Assembly (NCBI GenBank): GCA_024305405.1
Contig: JAKNDB010000068.1
Coordinates: 1,730,501-1,794,500 of the forward strand
DNA from: Dirofilaria immitis
Taxonomy: Eukaryota > Nematoda > Chromadorea > Rhabditida > Onchocercidae
Direction of reading: 5' to 3'
Length of the DNA: 64,000 bases
Part shown: in pieces, positions 1 through 12,601 of the stretch
How positions within the stretch are numbered: position 1 is the first letter of the stretch
How the letters are laid out: every line of letters starts with the position of its first letter
Made by a program: the position numbers and the translations under genes
Notes under the pieces: generated by a model
What the model was told of the DNA's origin: nothing
What the model saw: the letters and a program-made list of their open reading frames with translations, nothing else
Database searches by the model: none

Positions 1-95
1 GAGAGTCCAAAAGTCCCCATATAGTGAATGAGCCAAAAAGTCCTTATTACTTGTTTACGAAAATTTGTTAGTGCATATTAAAAAATCTTTTATAT

Positions 96-1051
96 AAGTT
101 TATGTTATGCTGCAGTGAATTCAAACACAAAATATTGACTATTTCGAAAGCGACAAGAAAAATAGATGAAGCAAAAACCAAAACGGAAAAAAATTTATAA
201 ACTATTACTTGAGTGATGCACAATGGTAATGCGGCTATTAGACAGTAATAAGGCAGTAACATATTAATTTGCAAGCAATTTCTGCGACAAATGGTTACAG
301 TTCCCGTGAATTCCCGTGTAATTCTGAATGATATTTTGGAAAAATATTTCACAAAACAAATAAATCGACGCAGAGTAAATCGCAATGAATAATAAACGCT
401 GTACTGATTTGGAGTGTTATTTGGAGACTGATTATAAATATTTCTATGAATAAGCGATCATCTATGATGAAATAAATTATATTTCTATTAATCTTTTTGC
501 ATAATCATGGAAATTTTATAGCAATGAAAAGTTATTTATAGAAAAAAGCGAGTTTGAAAAGATTGGTAATCTTTAATACTATGTATTTTTGTGGAGTACT
601 GACAACTTTTTCATGGTTTCATAGAAAATCATAGGATTTATGTAAATTTATGCGAATAAAAGTCACGATTATCTTTATAATTTCGATGCAACGGATCATT
701 CGACTTTTTGTGAAATGTAAAATAGAATTAATCAAATGATTTCTGTTAATGAATAATTCATTGCCAATAGCTGTTTGTTAAGAATAAAATTTGTAGAAAT
801 TGATTACCTCAGATAAAATCTAACTAAAATTAATTTTTATGCAAAATATAAATGCTTATTTCTAGCTTTTCCTATTCAAAATTTACTTTTATACTTTTTG
901 TTTTATTCATAAAGGTAACATATTTTTTTATAATTGCTTCATTGGAATGAAACACGTATTTTTATGGTTTCTTCAAACATAACATGCCACTAACCGAACA
1001 AGCTACTTGCAGTACTAATACAAAAATACGATTATGTGTGCTTATAATCAA
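96..1051. repeat. Left copy of a 956-bp direct repeat
   Basis: This block recurs in the same orientation at 9126-10083 with only scattered substitutions and one-base indels. Both copies begin AAGTTTATGTTATGCTGC and end CTTATAATCA, and the flanks differ. The minus strand carries an open frame (68-385) with two hydrophobic segments that is also present in copy 2. The differences show no sign that the frame is maintained, so I do not call it a gene. It could be a dispersed repeat, a segmental duplication, or the terminal repeats of a dead element. No reverse transcriptase or transposase frame lies between the copies. Confidence 0.93.
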
Positions 1052-4000
1052 GTTCTATTTGCACATCCACATATGTACTCCGAAGAACGATATGGCGTTC
1101 GAGTATGAATTTTTTTAAACTCTTTTTGCAATTTTTGTATAATTTTTTCCCAATTTTGTATTCTTGCCAATAAATCTGTATATGAAAATTTTTGAAAAAA
1201 TGCTGAAATTTCAAAATTTCAATTGTTTTTTGCAAATAATTTAATGAAATTATTTATTGCTTAATTATTTGATAAAGACTTTTTAATTCCCGAAATAAAT
1301 AACTTGAAAATGGATAATGATAGAAATTTGAAAAATGTCAACATTTTTAATTTCTCAAAACTAATTTTCAAAAAAGACTGTATATTAAGTATTATTGTAT
1401 TTGACGTATTGTATTTATGTGTCCTATATAATAAATTCCTTATCTTAATAGAAATCATGTTACATTTTTCATCGCCAAAAAAAATATTTTTAGTAAAAAA
1501 AAATTTTCTTTCAAATATCATTCAAATTATTCAGGATTCAATATTATCTCAACGAAAGAGAAGAATTTGTCTGAATTTAACTTGAATTTAAGTGAAATTC
1601 ACACTTTTTAATAAATCAAAATTTATGAGTTTTTGTGTCTTATAATTTTAACTGTTTATTTATCTCATATGTTTCCGGAAAAATATTTTTTCCTTTGGCA
1701 ATCAAAAAGGTAACATGGATTTAGCATTGCTTACCTCATATTTATTATCGTCAAAAAATCATTTTTGTAGAAAATTCAAAAAAAAAGAAGATACTTTGGC
1801 AGAAGATGTGAAAAAATTTCAAATAATTTTAAAGCATTAATCGGGATTTCATTCTGTAGCACTTAATAGACATTTAGATTAAGTAACGTAATTTGTTTTA
1901 TGAATGTGTGTTAACAGGAATTTGAATATTGAATATAAATTCAGCATTTAATTTGCTTTTTTATATTGTATAGTATATGGTTTTTAGTATAGTATATGGC
2001 GTTGTTTTATGCCAAATGTGTTTTTATCATTTAATATGATAGTATTTTCTACTATCGCTATTTTTCAGCATTTTAGAGTAGTTTTGTTTTTATTTTATAT
2101 GATACTAATTAGATTAATCTAAGTAATTAAGGCTAATTTCTTCATTGTAGATGTTTTTATTCAATTTTTCTGAAATTTTATCTTTTTGCGCTAAATTCAT
2201 AAAAATGATAATAACATTCAGTTGAAAAATTTCGATATCGGTAGTTGATATTCATTGAAATATGAAATTTGAGAAGAGTTATGTTATGCACTTAACTGTA
2301 ATACAAATCTGTTTCTAGGATTTCGTTTTAATAAAAAACAGTAATACCGAATTTTACTATACTTCTAATCAATAAATTTAGTTATACGGTTGTCTGAGCT
2401 TGATTTTCAGAATTCCTTAAAATCTTAGAGAATATTAAAAGAACTTTTGAGAAGTTAAGCAGTACAAATCTATGTTATTGAAGGCGAATATAAAGAATTT
2501 AATGAAGGTATGGTAACTCACCTTCGAAATTTTCTTGAAATCTCCCATTTTCATTATTAATTTAGTGTTTAATTCGATTTTGCACTTAGCTGATAGTATA
2601 GTTTTTGTTGATTTGAAATCTTAATATAATTCGTTGAGATTTTAATTCATCAAGTTGATTGTATTGTAAAATGAAATGATCTGGATTGTTTCGGGCATCA
2701 AATGAAAGTGATCTATCAAAGCAAACAGAAAGAATCGATCATCTGAAATTTTATGCATTCCAATTTTCTTGTTATTATGAAACTTTAAGTTGCCGAACAT
2801 ATCTTTTCTGCTATTAAGCTGATATGTATTACCTGTTTGTGTAACGCCAGGAAACCAATATAAGGAAGAGTAGAATTCCATCCAACAACAGAATCATACT
2901 TGTTATAAATTAATAGTTTAACGAATAAGATAAATAATGTTTATGAGAATATAATGCAATATTAAAGAATGCATGTATAAAAAATGCATATTTTGAATGT
3001 ATATTCAGAAATTAACATTAATATTAATTGAATTTTTCTGTTTCAAATGAGATTCATCAGAAACGGAGAATTTAGGCTTTCGCATTTGAAACAAATAATT
3101 ATTCGAAATTATATTCGAAATCATAATAGTACATCATGTGTGTGAACACATTTACATGAGCCATATTATCACATGTTTTACATAATTTCAATATTTCTTT
3201 GACTTAAAAGTGCGAATGTAACACAGGCTTTAGCTCCTCCTCAATATCGATTTGGCTTGTCTCGTTCTTCATCGTTTTTTCTGAATATTTGATGCTGAAT
3301 TCATAAAGTTCTGCTATGATTTTAGTTTTTGATTTTGCTATTTCTTTTTCTTGCCATTTCACAATTGCTGAAATCAAATGTTGCACATCTATGAAGAATA
3401 TTATTACACATACTATTAATGATAAAATTAATGTTATATTCAAAAGATATAAGTGATATCAATTATGGAAAGATGATAGAAAGAAACTGCATAGCTATCT
3501 TAGGGCATTAAACATATAAATATGTTTATACCAAAACATCAGTTTTATATCCTCCATTAAAATCCGTTGTTTTAACTTGTGATGGTTACGTACAATTCGT
3601 ATTTAATGCGTATTTTTGTTCTAACAGAACATGAAGGTCACTTATTTCATTTTCGCAATTACTTATATTCATAATTTCATTGCATACAAATTAGAAATAT
3701 TTTAACTATTCAATTTTCTTAAATTTTAAAAGATCGATCTTTTAAAAATTAAAATGCCATGATTATATTTGCTAGAATATTTGACATGATTAAGTTTTTC
3801 GACTTTTTTAAACGATTGAATAATTCCAATCCATCAAATAGCAAATTTTTTTAATCAAATCTCTTAAAAGTTTCTGAAAAATATCAAAAATTCCATTTAG
3901 TACGTTTGATAAATAATCGGATATCGCAATTATTTCTAAATTCCAATCTTCACGTTTTTTAGAATGACCGTATAATAAATATATTGATATAATTAAAATA

Positions 4001-6960
4001 TTTTGATATAAACAAGTGATCTCATAATATAGTTTGTTTTGATTCACATTTCTAAAACAAACATATTCATTCAATTGTCAATTCTTCAATTATGTGAAAA
4101 GGTTAAAATAATGTATCATATTTCAATGAAGCAATTATCTAATTTATTATGTTTAATTTCACAAGACTTTAATCAAAACATTGCTAACGTTTTTGCTTCA
4201 TCTCGACGTTTTCTTTCTGATCGTGACAAAATTGAAAGAGTGAATTCAACTTCTCAGTTCTCAGAGATTTCGTCAGTTTTCTTATTTCATTCACTTAAAA
4301 AAAAGCTCAAACTTAAGTAATTAAATCTTTATTACGATATATTTGGTAAACATAAAGTAGCATAACGATTAATTACAATCTATCACACAAATTCAATGAT
4401 ATCAGTACGACAAATTTAACGACAATAACATAACTTAAGAGAAGAAGGAAATCAAGTTACCTGATATAGTTATCCAACTGCTTCATTGAAGCACATCTTT
4501 AGAAATGCTTTTAGTGTTCAAGACCTCTTTCTTCCGTGTAACTGGGGAATCCTGGTACAATTCTGCTATTACAGGATATGTCCCCTAGTTGTATGGAAAA
4601 TGGAGCTCTTTGAACGATCAATTGTTTTCATTTTGCATTATACAGTAAATATGCAAGTACAACATACATCCAGCAATCTGAATCCAGCATAAAGGAATCT
4701 AATTCTCCGCTTCTCGCGACTTCAATTTATTACTTACTAACTGCAATACCATTAAAACGTAGGACAGATCAAATATTGCAAATTATGTAATATCACTTGA
4801 ATTACATCATTTATCTCTTTGATCTATGAAGAAGTTAGATGTAGATGAGATGTTTTTGATTAAAACGATGTTTAAAATAAAGATTTCTGACGCAAACAAA
4901 AACATGCTACTTTTATGAAGAAAATTTCCAAATAATCGACTTAATTGGTTAAAAGAAGCTTAATGTTTTCACAAAACTAGACTTTGAATAAAAAAATCTA
5001 TAAATAAACATCAATATTTTGTGCAAACAATAATTTTTGCAAATTAATTATGTCAGACATTGTACCTGAATTATTCAATTTCACAAATTTTAATTTTTGG
5101 AGAACTTTTCGGAATGGCATTTTTCTCACGATAATATTCTCTTTTAATTTCAAATTGCCCTTGATCTTGCGAACAAATTTTTTATAACAAATGTTTTTCT
5201 AAATAAATTAGCATTAAAAAATAAAGATCTTGCAATCAATATTGGTAAAATATGGCATTTCTCATTTTTAAACATAATAAGTTAATATTCCTACTAGAGA
5301 TCAGCTTCAGAATTATACGGCAAAGTTTGCATAACTAAGGAAAACATAACATTGTCATCAGATGATCTTTACAAAGTCATAAAAAAATAATTTTGTTTTG
5401 AAGAGTCGCTTATTTACACGTTTATAGCAAAATATTCTTTAATGAAGAAGTAAAAAAATAAAGTAAAACTTCGAGATTAAAATTTGCAGCAGAGATTTAA
5501 TGAAAAATAATTTGGTCATTTCCATCAGCCTGAATTGTACGAATCGCCAATAACTGCACATATAAATAATCGTTCAGGTAGGAGAGTCAATCTATGTATA
5601 ATAGAAAAATATTCATTATCCATGTATTTTATCAATTGAATTCTTATTATTTAGTCAACTATTCATACTTTATTTTTGTTCTAACTTTATTTATAATAAT
5701 TTTTCTAATATTATTGTTGTTGCTCATATATCATTCATCTGTTATCTGATATTTTTTTCGTTTAATGGAATTTCCTCTGTCATGTCCGTCCATGCTTTTA
5801 CTTCATAATCAATTTCCGAAGTATTAGAAAATAAGCAATTTTTTTGAATTTCTTATTTCGAAATCACAATCGTGATGATGTTTAAACTTATTCCTTCATT
5901 AAGTATTAAAAATCAACGATGTCTTAAAGGTTAATGGTCATATTTTTCACATTTTTTTCTATTACGATACAAAACAAAAAAAAGTAGATAAGTACAATTA
6001 GCTTTAAAAGAAAAGAAGAGATAAGAAAATAAATTTTGGATTATTTTTTTTTACAATTAATTATTACTAATTAATGGACTATTTATTATTATTATCAAAA
6101 ATTAATTAATTATAATTGATTAATTATGCATGTGTGTTATATGGTGATAATTTAATTAGTTTATTTTTTTAAAGGGGAACAACAATTCATTATCAACGAT
6201 TAGTGCTAGCAAGGTAACAGCTATTATAATGGCCGACTGCTTTAAGATACTGGGATTGAAAACAATCGAAAAGATGTGAATTGATAGAAATTTTTTGTAA
6301 TTTATGTTAAAAAACTTATTTATAGTTGATGTTGGGAATTGTAAATGGAGGGGAAGGTCTTTCGGAAATTTATTTTTTTCCGAATATAATGAGAGAAATT
6401 TTTCTATATTGGGCTCAAACGATATTATAAGCACAATATCGTGCCTATACAAAGGTTGCATCAAATGAGCAACACAAACGAATATCAAACACGAACACAG
6501 AAAAATTCAGAGAATATGAACAACATCGCTTACTGATAGATCGTATCTTTTCTTGGGTTTTGTCGTTCTTCTTCTAGTTTATGATCTCATAATTTTGGCT
6601 TACTATTTACATTAATGTCTTTTCTCGCATTTTTATCTGTATACAACTATTTGCATGCTTCGGCTTTCGCCGATACGCTCCATTTAACAATTAAGCTTGT
6701 TAGGTTATTAGTAATTTACTGAAAAATATATTGTTAATTATTTTATGCAATTTCCTACTTCATTATTTCACTATTTAATTGGTTAGCGAATTTTATTAAT
6801 TTCACTTTCATCTATAAACTTGAGAATTTTGTATAATTATGATTTGTTGCCAACTGCATCTTTTTTGTACAAGAAAATTTAATTTTTAATTATTTGAAAA
6901 TTTTAGCCAATAACCAAATACAAATTATAATTGTTATTATTAGAAATAATTAATAAAAAA
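1052..6960. other. Gene-free AT-rich interval
   Basis: Mostly AT-rich low-complexity sequence. Short minus-strand frames at 2642-2881 and 3204-3443 (the second with one membrane segment and a charged tail) could be exon remnants, but they do not join into a recognisable protein. A stretch near 6415-6475 resembles 49395-49450. I see no RNA gene other than the 18S piece that follows. Confidence 0.6.
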
Positions 6961-7502
6961 TAGAACCGAGATCCTAATTCCATGCACGAGTAGCCCGCAT
7001 TCAGCACTCTAATTTTTTCAAGGTAAACTTGCCAGCTACCATATGCAACCAATCAAGGTAACATAAGGAAAACTATCAATATTAACCTAGGAGCCTAGTT
7101 CTCATCCAATGGATGGACAGGTCCTGAGACGCAGATCCAACTACGAGCTTATTATTATTATTATGTAGGCACATAAACTACCATCGAAAATTGATAAGGC
7201 AGACACTTGATAGATACGCCGCCGGTACAAGACCATGCGATCAGCCATGGTTATTCAGAGTCACCAATTAACGGGCCAAATAACTCGATTGGTTTTAATT
7301 TAATAGATGCGCTCGTTCAAAAGTCGGAGATTTGATGCATGCATTAGCTCTAGAATTGCCACAGTTATTCACGTTGGATAATAACATTATAGCTGTTATA
7401 ATGAACCGCTCGTGGTTTCACTGTTATAGCTTTATTTGAACTTAGACATGCATGGCTTAGCCTTTGAGACAGCATATAATCGCCGACAGAATCAATCGGG
7501 AA
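6961..7502 (-). pseudogene. 18S rRNA pseudogene fragment (5' part, internally deleted)
   Basis: The minus strand reads as the 5' part of small-subunit rRNA. Hallmarks are TAAGCCATGCATGTCTAAG near the right end, then AATTCTAGAGCTAATGCATG, GTACCGGCGGCGTATCTATC and AGCTCGTAGTTGGATCT. The rRNA 5' end lies near 7502. At 7150-7166 the sequence jumps from GTTTATGTGCCTACAT, through a short AAT repeat, straight into the V4 start, so about 300 nt of 18S are missing. The left end stops after ATCTCGGTTCTATT. Substitutions at normally invariant sites, such as GGCTAAGCC for GATTAAGCC, also argue against a working gene. Confidence 0.9.
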
Positions 7503-7814
7503 AACGTATGAAAAAAAAAGAAAAAGAAAGAATAATATAACATATTATACATAATTTATATAATAAATAATAATATTATCATCTTTATTACTATCATATA
7601 ATATATTATTGTGTTACTATATTCATTCATTCTTTTGTTTTCCTTATCTTTTCTTTTGTTCATTCATTCATCCATTTATTTATCCATTTCCTATCAATGA
7701 TATTTCTTTCATTTATCAAAAAGAAATAAATTTCAATTTTCTATATTAAATATAATATAAAGTTCAAATTATACAACAGAGCATTTCATTCATTCGATAT
7801 ATATTTATAATTTG
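7503..7814. other. AT-rich spacer between opposed rDNA pieces
   Basis: Simple AT-rich and CATT-rich sequence with no reading frame of note. It separates the minus-strand 18S fragment from the plus-strand one, giving an inverted arrangement. Confidence 0.7.
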
Positions 7815-7891
7815 AAAAATTAGAGTTCTTAATGCAGGTTAATGCCTGAATACTCGTGCATGGAATAATGAAATAGAATCTCGGTTCTATT
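7815..7891 (+). pseudogene. Short 18S rRNA fragment, inverted
   Basis: The plus strand matches the 18S segment containing GCCTGAATACTCGTGCATGG and ATCTCGGTTCTATTT. The same rRNA segment occurs on the opposite strand at 6961-7022, so this piece is inverted relative to its neighbour. At about 77 nt it cannot function and must be a dispersed rDNA fragment. Confidence 0.88.
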
Positions 7892-9125
7892 TATTCATCG
7901 AAAAATTGTAGATGGATGAAAAAGATAGACAAGATGAGAAGCACATATTGCTAAAATCCATCGCTATCGGGTGTTTTTGAATCTTTTCGCTTTGAGTTAT
8001 GTTGTTATCACTGAGTTATGTTGTTATCACTAAGATTGTCTTACTTATGTCATTAAATTTGTATTATTGATCTTGTAGTTGATGTATTCGTTGATGTATA
8101 ATCAGCTTTATACTAATAAAGGTTTAATTATCCAAGTTTTAGGTGTTACCATTGAAAGGCAGAAAAACTCTCAATTTTTGTCACGGTTTGAAGTGTTATC
8201 ATTAAAAGGCAGAAAGAATCTCTCACATTCGGTAATTAAAATTATTATTAGGCTGTGGTATTTGTCGCTTTTATCTGACAGGTAATAATAATAAGAAATA
8301 GGAAATAGAATTAGCAATGTTTTATTTGTTCAGGGCCATTTGGCGATGTAATTTGATTTATATTTCTTACATATCTATCAATTATTATCATTTTACTATT
8401 CAATACTTTTTATAATAGTTATCCCTCAGCTATGGCACAATCATATACTATCTGTTTTTGTTTCTTTTTGAATTGCGAAAGTATTTCTATTAATTTGCAA
8501 TTAATTCGACTTCAACTAAGTCAAATACAATAGTTTTACATTTTCTTTTGTAATTCAACAAACCTTCCTGAGACATTGTAATTATCTCAAGAATAAATAG
8601 TCACTTAAATTTTAGAAAGATGAAAAAATAATAATAGAAAAATTAAAAAGTTGATTCCTATAAATTTTAATGTTATATGAGATCATCTGCAATCATATGC
8701 AGACTTATGATAGATGTTTATTCGGTTTATTATTGAAATTGTTGAATAAAAGAACGAATTTAAATTACTTTTTTTTCAGTAATTTGCAACTTTTGAATTA
8801 AATTGTTTGTCGTTTTCAGTAGTTTAACTTCCAAATAACGGAATAATTGCGATTCCAAAGTTTTACTATGTTGTCAGTTTCATTTTATTTCTGTACCGCT
8901 TTCAATAAAATTTGTTAGAGTTCAGAAAACGACTTATGGAAGTGAATGAAATATTATCAATAACTACAAAAAAATCATCATATATTTTCATCTTTATATT
9001 CAGAAAAATTCGCCAATCAATTGGATTGGTTATTTTACGATCTTTAATGAGCACTGATTTAATCCGTTTTAGCAATACTTTGGTTACAAATACATCTAAT
9101 GATTGCTTCAATACGATAAATTGGA
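7892..9125. other. Gene-free interval with two short tandem duplications
   Basis: A 20-bp unit (GAGTTATGTTGTTATCACT plus one base) is repeated twice near 7996-8035. A second pair lies at 8140-8173 and 8190-8223 (period 50), sharing a CATT.AAAGGCAGAAA core. The rest is AT-rich with no recognisable gene. Confidence 0.65.
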
Positions 9126-10083
9126 AAGTTTATGTTATGCTGCAGTGAATTCAAACACAAAATATTGACTATTTCGAAAGCGACAAGAAAAATAGATGAA
9201 GCAAAAACCAAAACGGAAAAAAATTTATGAACTATTACTTGCGTGATGCACAATGGTAATGTGGCTATTAGACAGTAATAAGGCAGTAACATATTAATTT
9301 GCAAGCAATTTCTGCGACAAATGGTTACAGTTCCCGTGAATTCCCGTGTAATTCTGAAAGATATTTTGGAAAAATATTTCTACAAAACATATAAATCGAC
9401 GCAGAGTAAATCGCAATGAATAATAAACGCTGTACTGATTTGGAGTGTTATTTGGAGACTGATTATAAATATTTCTATGAATAAGCGATCATCTATGATG
9501 AAATAAATTATATTTCTATTAATCTTTTGCATAATCATGGAAATTTTATAGCAATGAAAAGTTATTTATAGAAAAAAAGCGAGTTTGAAAAGATTGGTAA
9601 TCTTTAATACTATGTATTTTTTGTGGAGTACTGACAACCTTTTCATGGTTTCATAGAAAATCATAGGATTTATGTAAATTTATGCGAATAAAAGTCACGA
9701 TTATCTTTATAATTTCAATACAACGGATCATTCAACTTTTTGTGAAGTGTGAAATAGAATTAATCAAATGATTTCTGTTAACGAATAATTCATTGCCAAT
9801 AGCTGTTTGTTAAGAATAAAATTTGTAGAAATTGATTACCTCAGATAAAATCTAACTAAAATTAATTTTTATGCAAAATATAAATGCTTATTTCTAGCTT
9901 TTCCTATCCGAAATTTACTTTTATACTTTTTGTTTTATTCATAAAGGTAACATATTTTTTTATAATTGTTTCATTGGAATGAAACACGTATTTTTACGGT
10001 TTCTTCAAACATAACATGCCACTAACCGAACAAGCTACTTATAGTACTAATACAAAAATATGATTATGTGTGCTTATAATCAA
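9126..10083. repeat. Right copy of the 956-bp direct repeat
   Basis: Near-identical to 96-1051 at a constant offset of about 9030 bp, with a few one-base indels and substitutions. The two copies bracket about 8.07 kb that includes the rDNA fragments. The sequence after the repeat end (AAATTTCG) differs from that after copy 1 (AGTTCTAT), so the right boundary is sharp. Confidence 0.93.
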
Positions 10084-12587
10084 AATTTCGAATGAAATTT
10101 AAAATTTCTAAGGCAATACATAAATCAATGAATGGATAAATCAAAACGCATATTCAATCAGATAATATGAAAAATCGCATTATGAATGATTTGAGATAAT
10201 TTTTGTCTCAAAATGAGTGATTCAAAATGAGCGATAATTTTAGAGATTGTAATGAATTAATCATGTTATCAAAAAATGAAATGAATGAAACTGCAATTAT
10301 GAACAATGAAGGAAAAGATTCAGATGGCAGCGTTATGAATTACAAATAAGGTGCAGTCAATGAAGTGAACAAATACATAATAGAAAGTTTGTCGTGGAGA
10401 AAATAATAAAAGACGGATTATATTTATTTTTATAACTTAAAAAATAAATTTTTATTCAGTAGAAGAATGAAGTTGTCCACGAAATTGCAGTAATCTCTTT
10501 TATTCATCGTAGACAGTAGGATGATTTTTGAAATTTTTTTAAATGACGTATTATTATGGCAGCATATAACTCTTTCTTTCAGGGGCCGAATAATTTAGTG
10601 TCCTCTTGCTATCCATAAACGGTATCATTCTTAGTCTTTTGTAATATATATGATCTAATTCAATAAAAATAAAACTACTTTGAAGTTAGAATTAGTAAAT
10701 ATAGCCTGAAAGCAAATATAAGTCTTCGAACATCATTTAAGAATTTGGCATGCAGTTGTGTCCAAGAAATGACATTAGTCTAAATTTAGTTTTTATTTTT
10801 AAATTCCAAACGTGATTTCTTATTGTTTGATGTCTAATCTTGATTGCGCACAATTTTTCTTGGCACTGTTAGATAAGGCGTTTGAATGGAGGGAAATGAA
10901 TTCAGTTGCATAATGAATAACAAAGAGCTTTTGATAACAGCTGAAACATTTTTTCATCTATTCTTTTCACTAATGTTTTGCATGATTTCATATATGAACG
11001 CAAGGAGGAAACTTATAGCTTCAACACTGCTATCTTGAAATATTAATGATTAAAATATATTACAGTACCTGAAATTACGATTACATAATACTGAAAATTG
11101 ATATGCATTGGTTATTTATACTGTATTGGCTTGATATTTCTTTTGTAATGTTTTTGCCAATATCTGATCTCTTCCCGATCACTTTTTTGACAGTTATAAA
11201 ATTTATACACCTTCTGATGCATATTAATCGATTTACGCAGCTTATTAGTAAGTAGCAATGTGAAGAAAATCTGCTTCATTTCCAGGAATTTTCATATATG
11301 AGAGGTGATATCCAATGATTGTTTACGAGCTTTGAAATTGTAATTTGAAATCGAAGTGAAGCTTCAACTGGAGATTCTGCTTGGATAGAAATAATTAATC
11401 AAATTTACATTAAAGAAATCATAGAAATAATAGAATATCAATTATTCTAACATAATTATGCTTAACAAAATAAAAATTTTCTCCTCAATATTTATTAGAT
11501 ACTGCAAGCATAAAATAATGCTTTCAAGAGTATAAATTGTAAGCAATTTTCTCAACCAAATTAAAATTGATATTGTTAATGAAACAGTAATTGATTTGGT
11601 AAAATTTGAAAATTATCTAATTTTTTTTAAAAAAAAGTGTTTCAAGAAAAACAAAAACAGCACTAGAGATATTATCACTTATCATATCAAATTCCCATGG
11701 GAATTCTTCTCTAATTGTTTAATAGATCAAATATAGAAGTATGTCAAATTAATTGCGCGCCTACATTCCGCTTCTACATACCAATTTGTAATCATGTACC
11801 TCTACGTATCAATTTGTAATCGCGCGCTTCTACGTATCAATTCGTAATCGCGCGCTTCTACGTGTCAGTTTGTAATCGCGCGCTTCTACGTATCGATTTA
11901 GATATTACGCACTCTCACGTAACAATTTGTCCCTTGAAAATTCTCACGATTTTACATACTGCAAAGATTAATATTTAAATCATAAGAAAATATAGATTCC
12001 AAATTGTTATGTCATAAAGCATATTGAATTACTTAATCAATTATTATAACCTTGATGATGAGATTTTTTTCAAACTGAGAAATTTATCGAAGAAAAAGAA
12101 TTTTCAAAAAAACGTAAATGATCTTCCTATGGCACTCCTATACCTCTAGGCGATTCTGAAACAAACCGCAAGAACCAGAAGCATTAGAAACTAATAATGA
12201 ACTAACACGTTATTTGTAATAGTACCTTACTGAAATTAAAAGCGCGAAGAAATCTACTCTTCCCAGTACTTCAAATTTAACAGTCCTGGACGACTAGCAT
12301 TTCACGGTTAATCACTATTGCGAATTTCGTGAGCGGATTCCCATCTTCTTGTTTCGCTTCGACTATCCGATTATCCGGTTACCAGATTGTCCGGTCATCC
12401 GACTGTCCGATTATTCGATCATTTGGTTGGTTGACGATTAGCCATTGTACGTACGATATCTAGCAAATTATACTCGCTAAGTTTTAATTTTGCAGATTAT
12501 TTCAAGTAAATTATTTAAGTCTCCTCGTATCTTATAAACATGAATACAAAGATAATAAGAGTTTAAAACTTAAATTTTTATTTTTAG
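10084..12587. other. Intergenic region upstream of naa80
   Basis: AT-rich and without a recognisable gene. It contains the 28-bp minisatellite (listed separately) and, at about 12360-12430, a degenerate array of about 10-bp units built on ATCCGATT/GTCCGGT. A likely trans-splice acceptor, TTTTTAG, ends at 12587. Confidence 0.6.
11757..11932. repeat. 28-bp GC-rich minisatellite, about six units
   Basis: Successive units begin CGCGCGCTTCTACGTATC and end AATTNGTAAT. The exact 28-bp period is clearest at 11821-11848 and 11849-11876; outer units are more diverged. The CGCGCG core stands out against the AT-rich surroundings. Confidence 0.9.
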
Positions 12588-12601
12588 ATTCAATAATGTA
12601 A

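Noticed and set aside
68..385. Hydrophobic minus-strand frame in the direct repeat, also seen in copy 2
   Set aside because: Its persistence follows from the recent duplication; no family, splice context or constraint is visible.
2642..3443. Two minus-strand frames that might be exons of one gene (one with a membrane segment)
   Set aside because: A GTAATA donor follows one of them, but no acceptor and phase combination joins them into a credible protein.
6156..6488. 110-residue minus-strand frame
   Set aside because: No recognisable domain and a composition expected of AT-rich non-coding DNA.
96..10083. LTR retrotransposon
   Set aside because: The direct repeats fit LTR size, but no gag or pol frame, primer-binding site, polypurine tract or target duplication could be identified.
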